The notes: generated by a model from the letters alone, not told the origin. A stretch of 31,149 bases of DNA from a bacterium (GCA_021817185.1 JAKAVU010000003.1:1-31149), one strand, 5' to 3'; numbered from the stretch's first letter, positions 14,622-23,521 are shown. Made by a program: numbers and translations.

Positions 14622-15869
14622 ATGAAGTACCAGGGACGCCTAGCTGACGATAGATTGCAGCAACTACTGGCCGACTTCCCCGCTGTGATGATTAATGGGC
14701 CTCGGGCTGCCGGCAAGACAACTACCGCGCGCCAAGTCGCCGCCGAGACAGTCAGTCTCGACAGCCCAGCCGACTCCGCCGCCTTTAAAGCCGATCCGGA
14801 CGACGCTCTCCGAGGGAGAAGAGAGCCCTTGCTCTTAGACGAGTGGCAAGAGGTGCCTGAGGTGCTGGGAGCGGTCCGCAGAGCGGTAGATAGCGACCCC
14901 CATCCCGGTCGCTTCATTGTGACCGGCAGTGTTAGGGGCGAGCTGGAGAACCGCGTCTGGCCCGGGACCGGCCGCTTCATTCGCATGAGTATGTACGGAT
15001 TGACCGAAGTGGAGCTGCAAACGAGCCTAGACAAGCAGTCTGTAGGGTTCCTTGACAAAGTGGCCTCCTCCGACGTCGCTGCGTTTGCCAGGGGGCAAAC
15101 CCGGCCGCGGTTAAGCGACTACCTTGAGTTGGCCACCCGGGGCGGCTTTCCCGAGGTGGCACTGCGCCCTCTCTCTCAAGCGGCGAGAAGCAACTGGCTC
15201 GATAGTTACATTAGCCAAGTGATAACTAGAGACGCCCTTGCCGTGATGCCACGGGGTAATCCCCAAAAGATGCGTGCCTACTTCGAGGCACTAGCACTGC
15301 AGACGGCGGGAACACCCCTCGACAAAACCCTACACGATGCCGCCGGTGTAGGTAAGGACGCGGCCGCGGGATATGACGGATTGTTCGAGAATCTCTTCCT
15401 GACGGAACGTCTGCCGGGCTGGACCAAGAAGGCGTTTTCGCGTTTTACCGAACTCCCAAAGCGCTATGTCGTCGATCCGGCCCTGGCTGCCAATGCGGCA
15501 CACGTAAGTCTCCAAGGAATCCTGGGCGACTCGGACGTTCTTGGCAGAATGCTCGACACCTTCATTACGGCCCAACTGCGCCCCCTGTGGAGTTTGACTC
15601 CGACCAGGGTGAAGCCGTACCACTTGAGGACAAAGGGCGGTAGACAGGAGATCGACCTTCTCCTTGAAACCGAGGACAAGAAGGTCCTGGCCTTTGAATT
15701 CAAGGCATCCTCGGCGCCATCGGCTCACGATGCCAGGCACTTACTTTGGTTGCGAAGTCTCCTGGAGGACCGGTTGGTCGCTGGGGCCGTAATGCATACC
15801 GGTCCAGACGTCTTTAGGTTGTCGGATCGGATTCTTGCACTACCCATCAGTACGCTTTGGGGCGCCTGA
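14622..15869 (+). CDS. AAA ATPase with DUF4143 domain
   Basis: 415 residues from ATG 14622, with GGAG 3 nt upstream. Walker A NGPRAAGKTT (25-34), Walker B PLLLDEWQE (Asp73-Glu74) and sensor FIVTGSVRGELE. The mid-region YLELATRGGFPEVAL and the following helices (SNWLDSYISQVITRDAL) are typical of AAA_14/DUF4143 proteins. The C-terminal part has a PD-(D/E)xK-like signature: Glu343-Ile-Asp345, then Glu359-Phe-Lys361 (EFKAS). Function in this large family is unsettled; members are often in mobile or defence-rich DNA. It is the only intact gene in the 1.6-kb segment between att copies B and C, and its A+T content is visibly higher than that of the core genes, consistent with acquisition. Confidence 0.88.
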   Translation: MKYQGRLADDRLQQLLADFPAVMINGPRAAGKTTTARQVAAETVSLDSPADSAAFKADPDDALRGRREPLLLDEWQEVPEVLGAVRRAVDSDPHPGRFIVTGSVRGELENRVWPGTGRFIRMSMYGLTEVELQTSLDKQSVGFLDKVASSDVAAFARGQTRPRLSDYLELATRGGFPEVALRPLSQAARSNWLDSYISQVITRDALAVMPRGNPQKMRAYFEALALQTAGTPLDKTLHDAAGVGKDAAAGYDGLFENLFLTERLPGWTKKAFSRFTELPKRYVVDPALAANAAHVSLQGILGDSDVLGRMLDTFITAQLRPLWSLTPTRVKPYHLRTKGGRQEIDLLLETEDKKVLAFEFKASSAPSAHDARHLLWLRSLLEDRLVAGAVMHTGPDVFRLSDRILALPISTLWGA

Positions 15870-15884
15870 ACTCAACTTCGGCAC

Positions 15885-16304
<420 letters not shown>

Positions 16305-16325
16305 AGGGTCGGGCCACCTGGCTCG

Positions 16326-16331
16326 ACTATA
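16326..16331 (-). promoter_or_regulatory. Candidate -10 box of ssrA
   Basis: TATAGT on the minus strand, about 21 nt before the mature tmRNA 5' end. That leaves room for a short leader removed by RNase P. No clear -35 match was found. It would let ssrA be expressed independently of the smpB transcript. Confidence 0.4.
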
Positions 16332-16379
16332 CCCCAAACTGCGGCTCGCCTGAGGTGCAGCCGGCCTGCGGCGCCCTTG

Positions 16380-16856
16380 TCAACCGCGCCTCCAGGCCCT
16401 GGCCAGCCCGCGTTGCACCTCCCGGGCCGCCTCCCGTTCCATCAGCGCCTGGCGCTTGTCGTACTCTCGCTTGCCGCGGCAGACCCCCAATCGCACCTTG
16501 ACCCGGTTGCCGGAGAGGTGCAGGTCGAGCGGGATCATGGTCAGCCCTGGCTGCTTGACCATCCCCGCCAGATGACTGATCTCGCGACGATGCAGGAGCA
16601 GGCGGCGGGGACGACCCGGTTCGTGATTCTGGCGGTTCCCAAACTGGTAAGGCTGGATGTGGGCCCCGAGGAGCCAGGCCTCCCCGCGCTCGATCCGCAC
16701 ATATGCCTCGCCGATCTGGGCGCCACCCTGGCGCAGCGATCTCACCTCGGTCCCATGCAGCTCGAGCCCCGCCTCGTATTCTTCGAGCACGTGGTACTCA
16801 TGCCAGGCCCGCCGGTTCCGAGCTATCACCGACTCGCCCGCGGACTGCTTGGGCAT
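16380..16856 (-). CDS. smpB: SsrA-binding protein SmpB
   Basis: 158 residues, the usual size. Starts MPKQSAGESVIARNRRAWHE, contains the conserved LHGTEVRSLRQGGAQIGEAY and DLHLSGNRVKVRLGVCRGK, and ends in the basic tail REYDKRQALMERE that enters the decoding site. It binds tmRNA and delivers it with EF-Tu to stalled ribosomes. The start shares one base with the fmt stop (TGATG on the minus strand), indicating translational coupling; a longer frame to 16985 would run inside fmt and lacks similarity. ssrA follows 75 nt downstream on the same strand, so both partners of trans-translation are adjacent. Confidence 0.96.
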   Translation of the reverse strand: MPKQSAGESVIARNRRAWHEYHVLEEYEAGLELHGTEVRSLRQGGAQIGEAYVRIERGEAWLLGAHIQPYQFGNRQNHEPGRPRRLLLHRREISHLAGMVKQPGLTMIPLDLHLSGNRVKVRLGVCRGKREYDKRQALMEREAAREVQRGLARAWRRG

Positions 16857-17767
16857 CAACGAACCCCGGGCCGGCGGCCACGAACGTAGGCGGCTGGGGT
16901 CATGGGCTTGCCCGATGGCGGTTGAACTGAGTGGATCAGGTAGGCTCCCGCGCCGGTCGCGACCCTGGCTGAATCGCCCTCCCACCCGAGCAACGCCCCT
17001 GGCGCATGACCGGCATTGTCACCGGGTTGGGGCTCCCCCGCCAGCAGCTTGACCGGGCCTCCCTGCAGCTCGCAGCTCGTGCCCGGCCACGGCTGGAGCG
17101 CTCTCACGAGACGATCGATCTCCACCGCCGCCATGGTCCAGGAGATGACTCCGTCTCGCCGGCTCAGCTTGTGGCTGTAGGTCGCGAGAAGTTCGTCCTG
17201 GGGGGTGGCGGTCAGCTCGCCGGAGCGCTGCTGTTCCAGAGCTTTCACCAGCAGGACGGACGCGACCTGGGCCAGCTCCCTGGTGAGACTGGGAGTGGTC
17301 GCCCGCGGCTCGACCGCAATGGTAGCCTGCGCCAGGATCGGGCCGGCGTCCATGCGCTCGTCCATGGCGTAGATCGTGACGCCGGTGGTGTCGTCCCCCG
17401 CCAGGATCGCTGCCGCGATCGGAGATGCGCCACGGTGCCGCGGCAGCAGCGATGGATGCACGCCCCAAGCCCGCAGTGGGAACGCCGCCAAGACCGCCTC
17501 GGGCAGCAGCTGCCCGTAGGCGCAGACCACCAGAAGGTCGGCGCGGGCGGCCTCCACCTCCGGCGTGGCGGCGGTCAAGCGCAGCGGCTGGGCGACCGCC
17601 AACCCCATCTTCCGAGCCAGGTCACGGACAGGCCGCGCAGCCAGCCGGCCGCGGTCGCCCGGCCGGTCCGCGGCGGTGAGAACCAGCGTCACCTCATGCC
17701 CCGCCTCCGCCAGGGCGCGCAGCGATGGCAGCGCGAACTCTGACGACCCGGCGAAGACGATGCGCAC
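16856..17767 (-). CDS. fmt: Methionyl-tRNA formyltransferase with altered catalytic Asn
   Basis: 303 residues. The N-terminal formyltransferase fold reads MRIVFAGSSEFALPSLRAL, with a PGDRGR loop and the signature SLLPRHRGASPI, and the C-terminal domain contains RDGVISWTMAAVEIDRLVRA. It formylates initiator Met-tRNA using 10-formyl-tetrahydrofolate. In E. coli Fmt the catalytic trio is Asn106, His108 and Asp144. Here the loop reads WGVHPSLLP, so the His is present and the Asp is kept in ERMDAG, but the Asn position is Gly. It lies in the minus-strand operon, 61 nt after priA and overlapping smpB. Identity is secure from gene order and motifs; full activity is less certain. Confidence 0.93.
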   Translation of the reverse strand: MRIVFAGSSEFALPSLRALAEAGHEVTLVLTAADRPGDRGRLAARPVRDLARKMGLAVAQPLRLTAATPEVEAARADLLVVCAYGQLLPEAVLAAFPLRAWGVHPSLLPRHRGASPIAAAILAGDDTTGVTIYAMDERMDAGPILAQATIAVEPRATTPSLTRELAQVASVLLVKALEQQRSGELTATPQDELLATYSHKLSRRDGVISWTMAAVEIDRLVRALQPWPGTSCELQGGPVKLLAGEPQPGDNAGHAPGALLGWEGDSARVATGAGAYLIHSVQPPSGKPMTPAAYVRGRRPGVR

Positions 17768-17828
17768 CCTAAGGCCTCCCTATGTGATTGCGGCGGTAGC
17801 GATTATGGGTGGCTGACGGGGAAGGAGC

Positions 17829-19835
17829 TCAGCCGGGATCGATGTCCACGGCCCACCCGCGCCCGATCGGCAGGTGCTCCCGGACCCCCTCCAGCGTGGC
17901 CCCGCGAAGGGTGATCTGCCATCGATACAGGGTGCGCAGCTTGGGTATGAAGGCGGGGCTGGGGCCGAGCACCTCCACCCCGACCGCGCGTGCCAGCGGC
18001 GCCAGGCGGGCCACCTCGACCTCACATTCGCGCCGGGCCTGCTCCTCCTGGACCGCGCTCTTGGTCAGCACCACCATCCGGCTGAAGGGCGGGAAACCCA
18101 GCTGGCGGCGAGCCTCGAGCTCAATCCCGGCAAATCCTTCGTAGTCGTGGTCGACCGCCCGAAGCACGGCCGGGTGCTCGGGGGAGTAGGTCTGCAGGAT
18201 CACTTGGGCGGGCTCGTCGCCGCGACCCGCCCGACCGGCGACCTGGGTCAGCAGCGAGAAGGTCTTCTCCGAGGCGCGGAAGTCCGGAAAGTGCAGAGCG
18301 ATGTCGGCGTTGACGATCCCCACCAGCCGGACCCCGGGCAGATCCCAACCCTTGGCGACCATCTGCGTGCCTATCAGCAGGTCCGCGCGCCGTTCCGCGA
18401 AGGCCTGATAGATCTCCCGATGGGCGTCACGGTGCAGGACGGTGTCCCGGTCCATGCGCAGGATCCGAGCCTGGGGCCAGAGGCTGCGCGCCTCCGCCTC
18501 CACCCGCTCGGTGCCCGCGCCCAACGCTCTCAGCACCTTCCCGCCACAGCTCGGACAGAGCTCGGGAAGCGGCATCTGATAGCCGCAGTAATGACAGACC
18601 AGAGCGTGCTGCGAGGCGTGCAGTGTCAGAGACACCGAGCAGTCGGGACAGCCCAGCGACTCGCCGCAGGTGCGGCAGAGGACCACGCTGGACACCCCGC
18701 GCCGGTTGAGAAAGAGAATCACCTGGCTCCGCTGCGCCAGCGCTTCGCCCACTGACTCCGCAAGCGCCCGCGAGAACGGCGAGCGGTTCCCGCGCGCCAG
18801 CTCCTCCCGCAGATCCACAACGGTGACCGCCGGCAGGAGCCGGTTCCCGTATCGCTTCGGCAGTCGCAGCATCGTGATCGGCCCTGCCGGCTGGGCCTGG
18901 TGGTAGGTTTCCAGCCGGGGCGTGGCGCTCCCCAGCACCACCGGCACCGACAGCACGCGACCCAGGCGGCGAGCGACCTCGACGGCGTGGTAGCGGGGGA
19001 CCCGGTCGTACTGCTTGTAGGAGGTGGAGTCCTCCTCGTCGACCACCACCACCCCGATGTTGCGCATCGGGGCGAAGATCGCACTGCGCGACCCCACCAC
19101 CACGTCAACCTCCCCGGCCCGGACCCGGCGCCACTCGCGACCCCGCTCGGCGGGCGTCAGCGCCGAGTGCAAGACAGCCACCCGGCCCGGGAAGTGAATG
19201 GAGAACCTCGCGACCGTCTGGGGGGTCAGCGAGATCTCGGGGATCAGCACGATCGCCCCTTTGCCCTGGCCGAGGGCGGTCTTGATCGCCTCCAGGTAGA
19301 CCTCCGTCTTGCCCGATCCGGTCACCCCGAAGAGCAGGAACTCCTCGGCACGGGACCACAGGATCGCCTGGCGGATTGGAGCCAGCGCCGCCTCCTGCTC
19401 CGGGCTCAGGATGAGCTTCGGCCCACTGCCCATCTCGACTGCGGGGCCGTTCGGGTCACCTGTTCGAGACCGTCGAGACCGGGCACCGGGTCGGCCGGTC
19501 CGCAGCGCGGGCGGGACCATCGCCCTCAGCACCTCAGGCAGGGGGCTTAGGTAGTGGCCGGAGATCCACTGCGCCAGCGAGATCTGGTGGGGCAACACCA
19601 GCGGCTCAAAGTCGCGGATCTGCTCGACGGAGCGCAGGGAGTCCACCGCCGACTCCTCCAGCAACTCCACCACGAAGGCAAAGATCTTGCGTCGGCCGAA
19701 AGGGACCAGGACCCGCTGGCCGAGGCAGAGGTCGGGCCGCAGGCTCTCAGGCACGAGGTAGTCGTAGGCCCGGGCCGGGGGCCCCGCGGGCAGATCTGGC
19801 ACCACCCGGGCCACCAGGGGCGGCCGCGAGCTCAT
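17829..19835 (-). CDS. priA: Primosomal protein N' (replication restart helicase)
   Basis: 668 residues from ATG 19835, overlapping the coaBC stop by 4 nt (ATGA). The N-terminal 3' DNA-binding domain (ARAYDYLVPE...LGQRVLVPFGRRK) precedes Walker A FGVTGSGKTEVY and a DEAH-like box reading VVDEEDSTSYKQ, where the fourth residue is Asp instead of the usual His. The zinc-binding domain has eight Cys in CxxC pairs (CRTCG...CPDC...CHYCG...CPSCG), and helicase motifs IGTQMVAKGWDLPGV and VAGRAGRGD follow. It reloads the replicative helicase at collapsed forks. The longer frame upstream of 19835 lies inside coaBC and is discounted. Confidence 0.95.
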   Translation of the reverse strand: MSSRPPLVARVVPDLPAGPPARAYDYLVPESLRPDLCLGQRVLVPFGRRKIFAFVVELLEESAVDSLRSVEQIRDFEPLVLPHQISLAQWISGHYLSPLPEVLRAMVPPALRTGRPGARSRRSRTGDPNGPAVEMGSGPKLILSPEQEAALAPIRQAILWSRAEEFLLFGVTGSGKTEVYLEAIKTALGQGKGAIVLIPEISLTPQTVARFSIHFPGRVAVLHSALTPAERGREWRRVRAGEVDVVVGSRSAIFAPMRNIGVVVVDEEDSTSYKQYDRVPRYHAVEVARRLGRVLSVPVVLGSATPRLETYHQAQPAGPITMLRLPKRYGNRLLPAVTVVDLREELARGNRSPFSRALAESVGEALAQRSQVILFLNRRGVSSVVLCRTCGESLGCPDCSVSLTLHASQHALVCHYCGYQMPLPELCPSCGGKVLRALGAGTERVEAEARSLWPQARILRMDRDTVLHRDAHREIYQAFAERRADLLIGTQMVAKGWDLPGVRLVGIVNADIALHFPDFRASEKTFSLLTQVAGRAGRGDEPAQVILQTYSPEHPAVLRAVDHDYEGFAGIELEARRQLGFPPFSRMVVLTKSAVQEEQARRECEVEVARLAPLARAVGVEVLGPSPAFIPKLRTLYRWQITLRGATLEGVREHLPIGRGWAVDIDPG

Positions 19836-21085
19836 GCCGGGGCGCCACCTGCATCGAGCTCGGCGATCAGGGTCTCCGCCAGGTCCAGGATCCTCGCCGC
19901 CACCTGCTGCTTCGGGGCAAAGGGGATCTCCACCTCCCGGCCGTCGGGGAAGAGCGCCACCGCTTCCGCCTGCGCTCCTCCCATCGCCGAGTGCGCCCCG
20001 CTGACGGGGTTGGCGATCAGCATGTCGCACCCCTTGCGAGCGAGTTTGGAACGGCCGCGCGCGCGGAAGTCCTCAGTCTCCGCCGCGAAGCCCACGACCC
20101 GGCACTCCGGCGGCCTGCGGGCCAGCACCGTCCCCAGGACGTCCGGCGTCGGCACCAGCTCGAGGGTGAGCTGCGGCCGGTCCTGGCGGCGCAACTTGGT
20201 GGGCGCCGGGGCGGGCGGCCGGTAGTCCGCGACCGCCGCCGCCATCAGCACCAGTCGGGTGTCGCCGAGTCGGCTGACGACCTCCTCCAGCATCTCGGCG
20301 GCGGTCTCCACGGGAATGACCCGGATGTCCGGGCGCCTGGGCACCAGCGCGGCCGCCGTCACCAGGGTCACCCGCGCTCCCCGCTCGGCGGCGGCCTCCG
20401 CCAGCGCCAGGCCCATCTGGCCGCTGCTGCGGTTGCCGACGAAGCGAACCGGGTCGATCGGCTCCCTGGTGCCGCCGGAGGTCACCAGGACGCGGTGTCC
20501 CGCCAGGGGGCCCCGCGGCCGCAGCACGGAAGCCGCCGCGGCCAGCACCTCAGTCACCTCGGCCATCCGGCCCTCCCCCAGCTTCCCGGAGGCGAGCCTC
20601 CCGACCGCAGGGCCCACGAATTGAACTCCCCTCTCCCGCAGCGTCCGGCAGTTGGAGATGGTGGCGGGGTGGCGCCACATGGCGGTCTCCATCGCGGGCG
20701 CCACCACGACCGGCGCCGTGGTGGCCAGCAGCGTGGAGCTCACAACGTCGTCCGCCAGCCCCGCCGCCATGCGGGCCAGGGTGGAGGCGGTGGCCGGAAC
20801 CACCAGATGCAGCTCCGCCCACCCCGCCAGGTCCAGATGGATCATGCCGGCGCCGTCCACCTCGGCCGGGGGGTCGAGCAGCCGACGATTGACGGGATGC
20901 CCCGACAGTGCCTGCAGGCTCAGGGGAGAGATGAACGCAGCGCCCGCCTCGGTCATCGCCACCCGCACCTCGGCACCCTCGCGCCGCAGCTCCGTGATCA
21001 GCCCGGGAACCTTCACCGCGGCGATGCCACCGCACACGTGAACCGCGATCCGCCGGCCTTCGAAGTCGCCGCTGCTCGCACTCAT
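19832..21085 (-). CDS. coaBC: Phosphopantothenoylcysteine decarboxylase / synthetase, bifunctional
   Basis: 417 residues from ATG 21085. The CoaC half has GGIAAVKVPGLITEL, the flavin-site stretch VVPATASTLARMAAGLADD and PAMETAMWRHP. The CoaB half begins at LAGHRVLVTSGGTREPIDPVRFVGNRSSGQMG and continues to VGFAAETED and KGCDMLIANPV. It turns 4'-phosphopantothenate plus Cys into 4'-phosphopantetheine in CoA synthesis. In the CoaC substrate loop E. coli has LACG with catalytic Cys158; here it reads LASGKLGEGRMAE, so Ser replaces the Cys. gmk is 38 nt upstream and priA overlaps. rpoZ, which often lies between gmk and coaBC, is absent here. Confidence 0.94.
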   Translation of the reverse strand: MSASSGDFEGRRIAVHVCGGIAAVKVPGLITELRREGAEVRVAMTEAGAAFISPLSLQALSGHPVNRRLLDPPAEVDGAGMIHLDLAGWAELHLVVPATASTLARMAAGLADDVVSSTLLATTAPVVVAPAMETAMWRHPATISNCRTLRERGVQFVGPAVGRLASGKLGEGRMAEVTEVLAAAASVLRPRGPLAGHRVLVTSGGTREPIDPVRFVGNRSSGQMGLALAEAAAERGARVTLVTAAALVPRRPDIRVIPVETAAEMLEEVVSRLGDTRLVLMAAAVADYRPPAPAPTKLRRQDRPQLTLELVPTPDVLGTVLARRPPECRVVGFAAETEDFRARGRSKLARKGCDMLIANPVSGAHSAMGGAQAEAVALFPDGREVEIPFAPKQQVAARILDLAETLIAELDAGGAPA

Positions 21086-21123
21086 GGTCGGCCCATTGTG
21101 GCAAAGGCCCTTCTGCCCATCGC

Positions 21124-21702
21124 TCAGCCCGGCCACGAGCGCACGATCTGCGCGATCTCCGCGGCCGCCCGCTCCACCTGGTCGTTGACCACCACGTGGT
21201 GATAGTTCGCCGCCTCCGCCATCTCCGTCTCCGCATCGTGAGTCCGGACCGCCAGCTCCTCGGGGCTCTCGGTCTGGCGCCGCCGCAGACGCGCCCGCAG
21301 CACGTCCGGAGAGGGTGGCGCCAGGAAGATGAAGCACCCGTCCAGGCCCTGTTGTCGCAGCTGGGCTGCGCCCTGGACGTCGATCTTGAGCAGCACATCC
21401 TGCCCTTGGCGGCGGAGCTCGTCGACCCGAGCGCGCGCGGTCCCGTAGCGGTTGCCGTGGACCACGGCCGTCTCCAGAAACTGTCCGGCGTCACGCATCG
21501 CCAGGAACTCCGGCTCGCCCACGAAGGAATAGTCGCGCCCATCGACCTCCCCGGGACGGGGCGCGCGGGTGGTGAACGCGACCGGCCGCCGCAGCTCCGG
21601 AGCTATCTCGAGCAGGCGCCGGATCACGGTGTCCTTGCCAACGCCGCTGGGGCCGGAGAGGATGATCAGCCGTCCCGGGCGCTGCCCAGCGGAGGAGCTC
21701 AC
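21124..21702 (-). CDS. gmk: Guanylate kinase
   Basis: 192 residues from GTG 21702, which overlaps the rluD-like stop by 4 nt (GTGA). P-loop LSGPSGVGKDTVI (Asp instead of the usual Ser/Thr after Lys), GMP-binding TTRAPRPGEVDGRDY, then FLETAVVHGNRYGT and LKIDVQGAAQLR, all as in bacterial Gmk. It phosphorylates GMP to GDP. The frame extends further upstream, but that part lies inside the pseudouridine synthase gene and has no similarity, so the GTG start is chosen. Confidence 0.95.
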   Translation of the reverse strand: MSSSAGQRPGRLIILSGPSGVGKDTVIRRLLEIAPELRRPVAFTTRAPRPGEVDGRDYSFVGEPEFLAMRDAGQFLETAVVHGNRYGTARARVDELRRQGQDVLLKIDVQGAAQLRQQGLDGCFIFLAPPSPDVLRARLRRRQTESPEELAVRTHDAETEMAEAANYHHVVVNDQVERAAAEIAQIVRSWPG

Positions 21703-22652
21703 GGCCCCCCCGCTCCGGGTTCGTCCCACGGCCAAACCGGAGCGCCCTCCCCGCCGAGCCGGTGCCGGAGCTCGACCAGCTCCGAGGGCAGTGGACTGTG
21801 GAACACCATCTCCTTCTCCGTGAGCGGATGCCGCAGATGCAGCATGGCGGCGTGGAGCGCGGGCCGGCCAAGCCCCGCGCTGGAGGTCGAGTAGAGCGCA
21901 TCGTCGACCACTGCATGTCCGATGAACGCGAGGTGCACCCGGATCTGGTGAGTGCGCCCGGACCACAGGCGCAGGCGCAGGCAGGAGTGCTGTGGAAGGC
22001 GCTCGAGCACGAAGAACTCGGTGCCGGCCGGGCGACCGTCTGCGGTCACCGACATGCGCCGGGGCCGTTGGCGATCCCGGCCGATGGGGGCCTCCACCCT
22101 GCCCCGGTCCTCCTCGAAGCCGCCTGATGCAAGCGCCCAGTACTCCCGCCCCATGGTGCGCTCGCGGAGCTGGCGGGCGAGGCGTTCGTGCGCCCGGTCC
22201 GAGCGCGCCAGGACCAGCAGTCCACTGGTGCCACGGTCCAGGCGGTGGACAATCCCCGGGCGGTCGTCACCGCCCACGCTGGACCATGCCCCCCCGATCT
22301 CGGGCAGCGCGTCCACCAGGGTCGCTCCCCGGTGACCGGGCGCGGGGTGAACCACCAGCCCCGCGGGCTTGTCGATGACCACGATCGCATCGTCCTGGTA
22401 CACAACACGCGGCTTCAGCACGCTGGGGGCCGACGCCGGTGCGGGAGCGACCACCTCGATCCTCATCCCGGCGGAGAGCGGCAGAGACGGCCTGACGGGC
22501 GCGCGCCCGTCGACGATCACCGCCCCCTCCTCCACCATCCGCCGGGCGCGGGCGCGGGGAAGCTGCAGCGCGGACGCCAGATAGGAGTCGAGGCGCCGGC
22601 AGGATACGGCGACGGTCAGCTCCGTGGATGTCCCGGCGGGAGCGTCAAGCAT
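21699..22652 (-). CDS. RluA/RluD-family 23S rRNA pseudouridine synthase
   Basis: 317 residues. An S4 RNA-binding domain at the N-terminus (RLDSYLASALQLPRARARRMVEEGAV) is followed by the catalytic domain with IVHRLDRGTSGLLVLAR (catalytic Asp in HRLDRGT) and the late motif SGRTHQIRVHLAFIGHAVVDD. It isomerises uridines in 23S rRNA, by analogy with RluD, though the target uridines cannot be known. The ATG at 22652 overlaps the lspA 3' end by 8 nt, and the 3' end overlaps gmk. The lspA-rluD-like order is common in bacteria. Confidence 0.93.
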   Translation of the reverse strand: MLDAPAGTSTELTVAVSCRRLDSYLASALQLPRARARRMVEEGAVIVDGRAPVRPSLPLSAGMRIEVVAPAPASAPSVLKPRVVYQDDAIVVIDKPAGLVVHPAPGHRGATLVDALPEIGGAWSSVGGDDRPGIVHRLDRGTSGLLVLARSDRAHERLARQLRERTMGREYWALASGGFEEDRGRVEAPIGRDRQRPRRMSVTADGRPAGTEFFVLERLPQHSCLRLRLWSGRTHQIRVHLAFIGHAVVDDALYSTSSAGLGRPALHAAMLHLRHPLTEKEMVFHSPLPSELVELRHRLGGEGAPVWPWDEPGAGGP

Positions 22653-23076
22653 CGCGGGAGCCCTGGAGCAGGAACCGCAGGACGATCAAAACCATCCCCA
22701 CCGTGATCCCGCTGTCAGCCACGTTGAACACCGGCCAGTGCGGCAGCTGGATGAAGTCCACCACGTACCCCTGGGAGAAGCGATCGATGGCGTTGGACAC
22801 CGCCCCTCCCACCACCATTCCCACGGCGGCCTGGAGCCACCAGGGCTCCACCGCCAGCCGCCGCCAGTACCAGACCGCGGCCACCACCACCAGGGCAGCG
22901 ACCAGCAGGAAGAGCCAGTCGAGATTGGGCAGGATGCTGAACGCGGCGCCGCTGTTCTCGATGTAGTGGATGTGGACGGGGGCGCCCGGCCACAGCTCCT
23001 GGCCGAGGCTCAGCGAGTGGCTGACCCAGAACTTGGTGAGACGGTCGAGCACGAAGACGGCGACCGCCGCCCCCAA
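22645..23076 (-). CDS. lspA: Lipoprotein signal peptidase, 5' end uncertain
   Basis: 143 residues from a TTG. Four hydrophobic segments; catalytic motifs ENSGAAFSI, GGAVSNAIDRF (first Asp) and VVDFIQL...FNVADSGI (second Asp), as in LspA. It removes signal peptides from prolipoproteins in the cytoplasmic membrane. The TTG start lacks a ribosome site and leaves TM1 short (GAAVAVFVLDRLTKFWV). Upstream, AAGGAG followed by ATG at 23117-23115 is well spaced but in another frame. The bases between would encode a plausible basic N-terminus (ALRTAPRWPRVTL) in the lspA frame, so a one-base indel, real or technical, near 23115 is suspected. The gene overlaps rluD-like. Confidence 0.88.
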   Translation of the reverse strand: MGAAVAVFVLDRLTKFWVSHSLSLGQELWPGAPVHIHYIENSGAAFSILPNLDWLFLLVAALVVVAAVWYWRRLAVEPWWLQAAVGMVVGGAVSNAIDRFSQGYVVDFIQLPHWPVFNVADSGITVGMVLIVLRFLLQGSRDA

Positions 23077-23146
23077 GGTGACCCGGGGCCATCGCGGGGC
23101 GGTGCGAAGGGCGCCATAGCGCTGCTCCTTAGCCTCCGGGGCCTGC

Positions 23147-23521
23147 TCAGTCGCGCCGCTGCTCCTTGCACGGAATGCACTTGGTGGCGTATGGCAGCGC
23201 CTTCAGCCGTTCGATGTCGATGTCCTTGCCACAGCTGCGGCACACCCCGTAGTCGCCGCGATCCAGCCGGTCCAGCGCATCCTGGCACTGGCTGAGCATC
23301 TGCTGCAGATTTTCGCGGATCGCCAGCAGCCGCTCGTGCTCCTCCATCTCGCCCGCGTGATCGGTGGGGTGCTCATGGAATGGAGCTTCGCTGCCGGCAC
23401 CGCCAGCCGTTTGTCCCTTCAGATGAGCCAGTTCGCCCTCCAGGCGGGCGCGCTCCCCTTCGACCTGCAGCCGGATCGCAGCCAGCTCGCGCTCGCGCGT
23501 TGCAGTCGACGTCTCGGTCAT
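23147..23521 (-). CDS. DksA/TraR C4-type zinc-finger protein
   Basis: 124 residues from ATG 23521. An N-terminal coiled coil (RELAAIRLQVEGERARLEGE, and LLAIRENLQQMLSQCQDALD) is followed by the C4 finger CRSCGKDIDIERLKALPYATKCIPC with four cysteines. It resembles DksA/TraR-family proteins, which can insert a coiled coil into the RNA polymerase secondary channel; whether this one does is unknown because the acidic coiled-coil tip of E. coli DksA is not obvious. It lies 77 nt after ileS and 70 nt before lspA in the same operon. A TAGGAG stretch sits only 1 nt before the ATG. Confidence 0.87.
   Translation of the reverse strand: MTETSTATRERELAAIRLQVEGERARLEGELAHLKGQTAGGAGSEAPFHEHPTDHAGEMEEHERLLAIRENLQQMLSQCQDALDRLDRGDYGVCRSCGKDIDIERLKALPYATKCIPCKEQRRD

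Noticed and set aside
23010..23288. Separate small gene in the frame of the ATG at 23117-23115
   Set aside because: Product is Pro/Ser/Arg-rich nonsense; more likely the displaced start of lspA.
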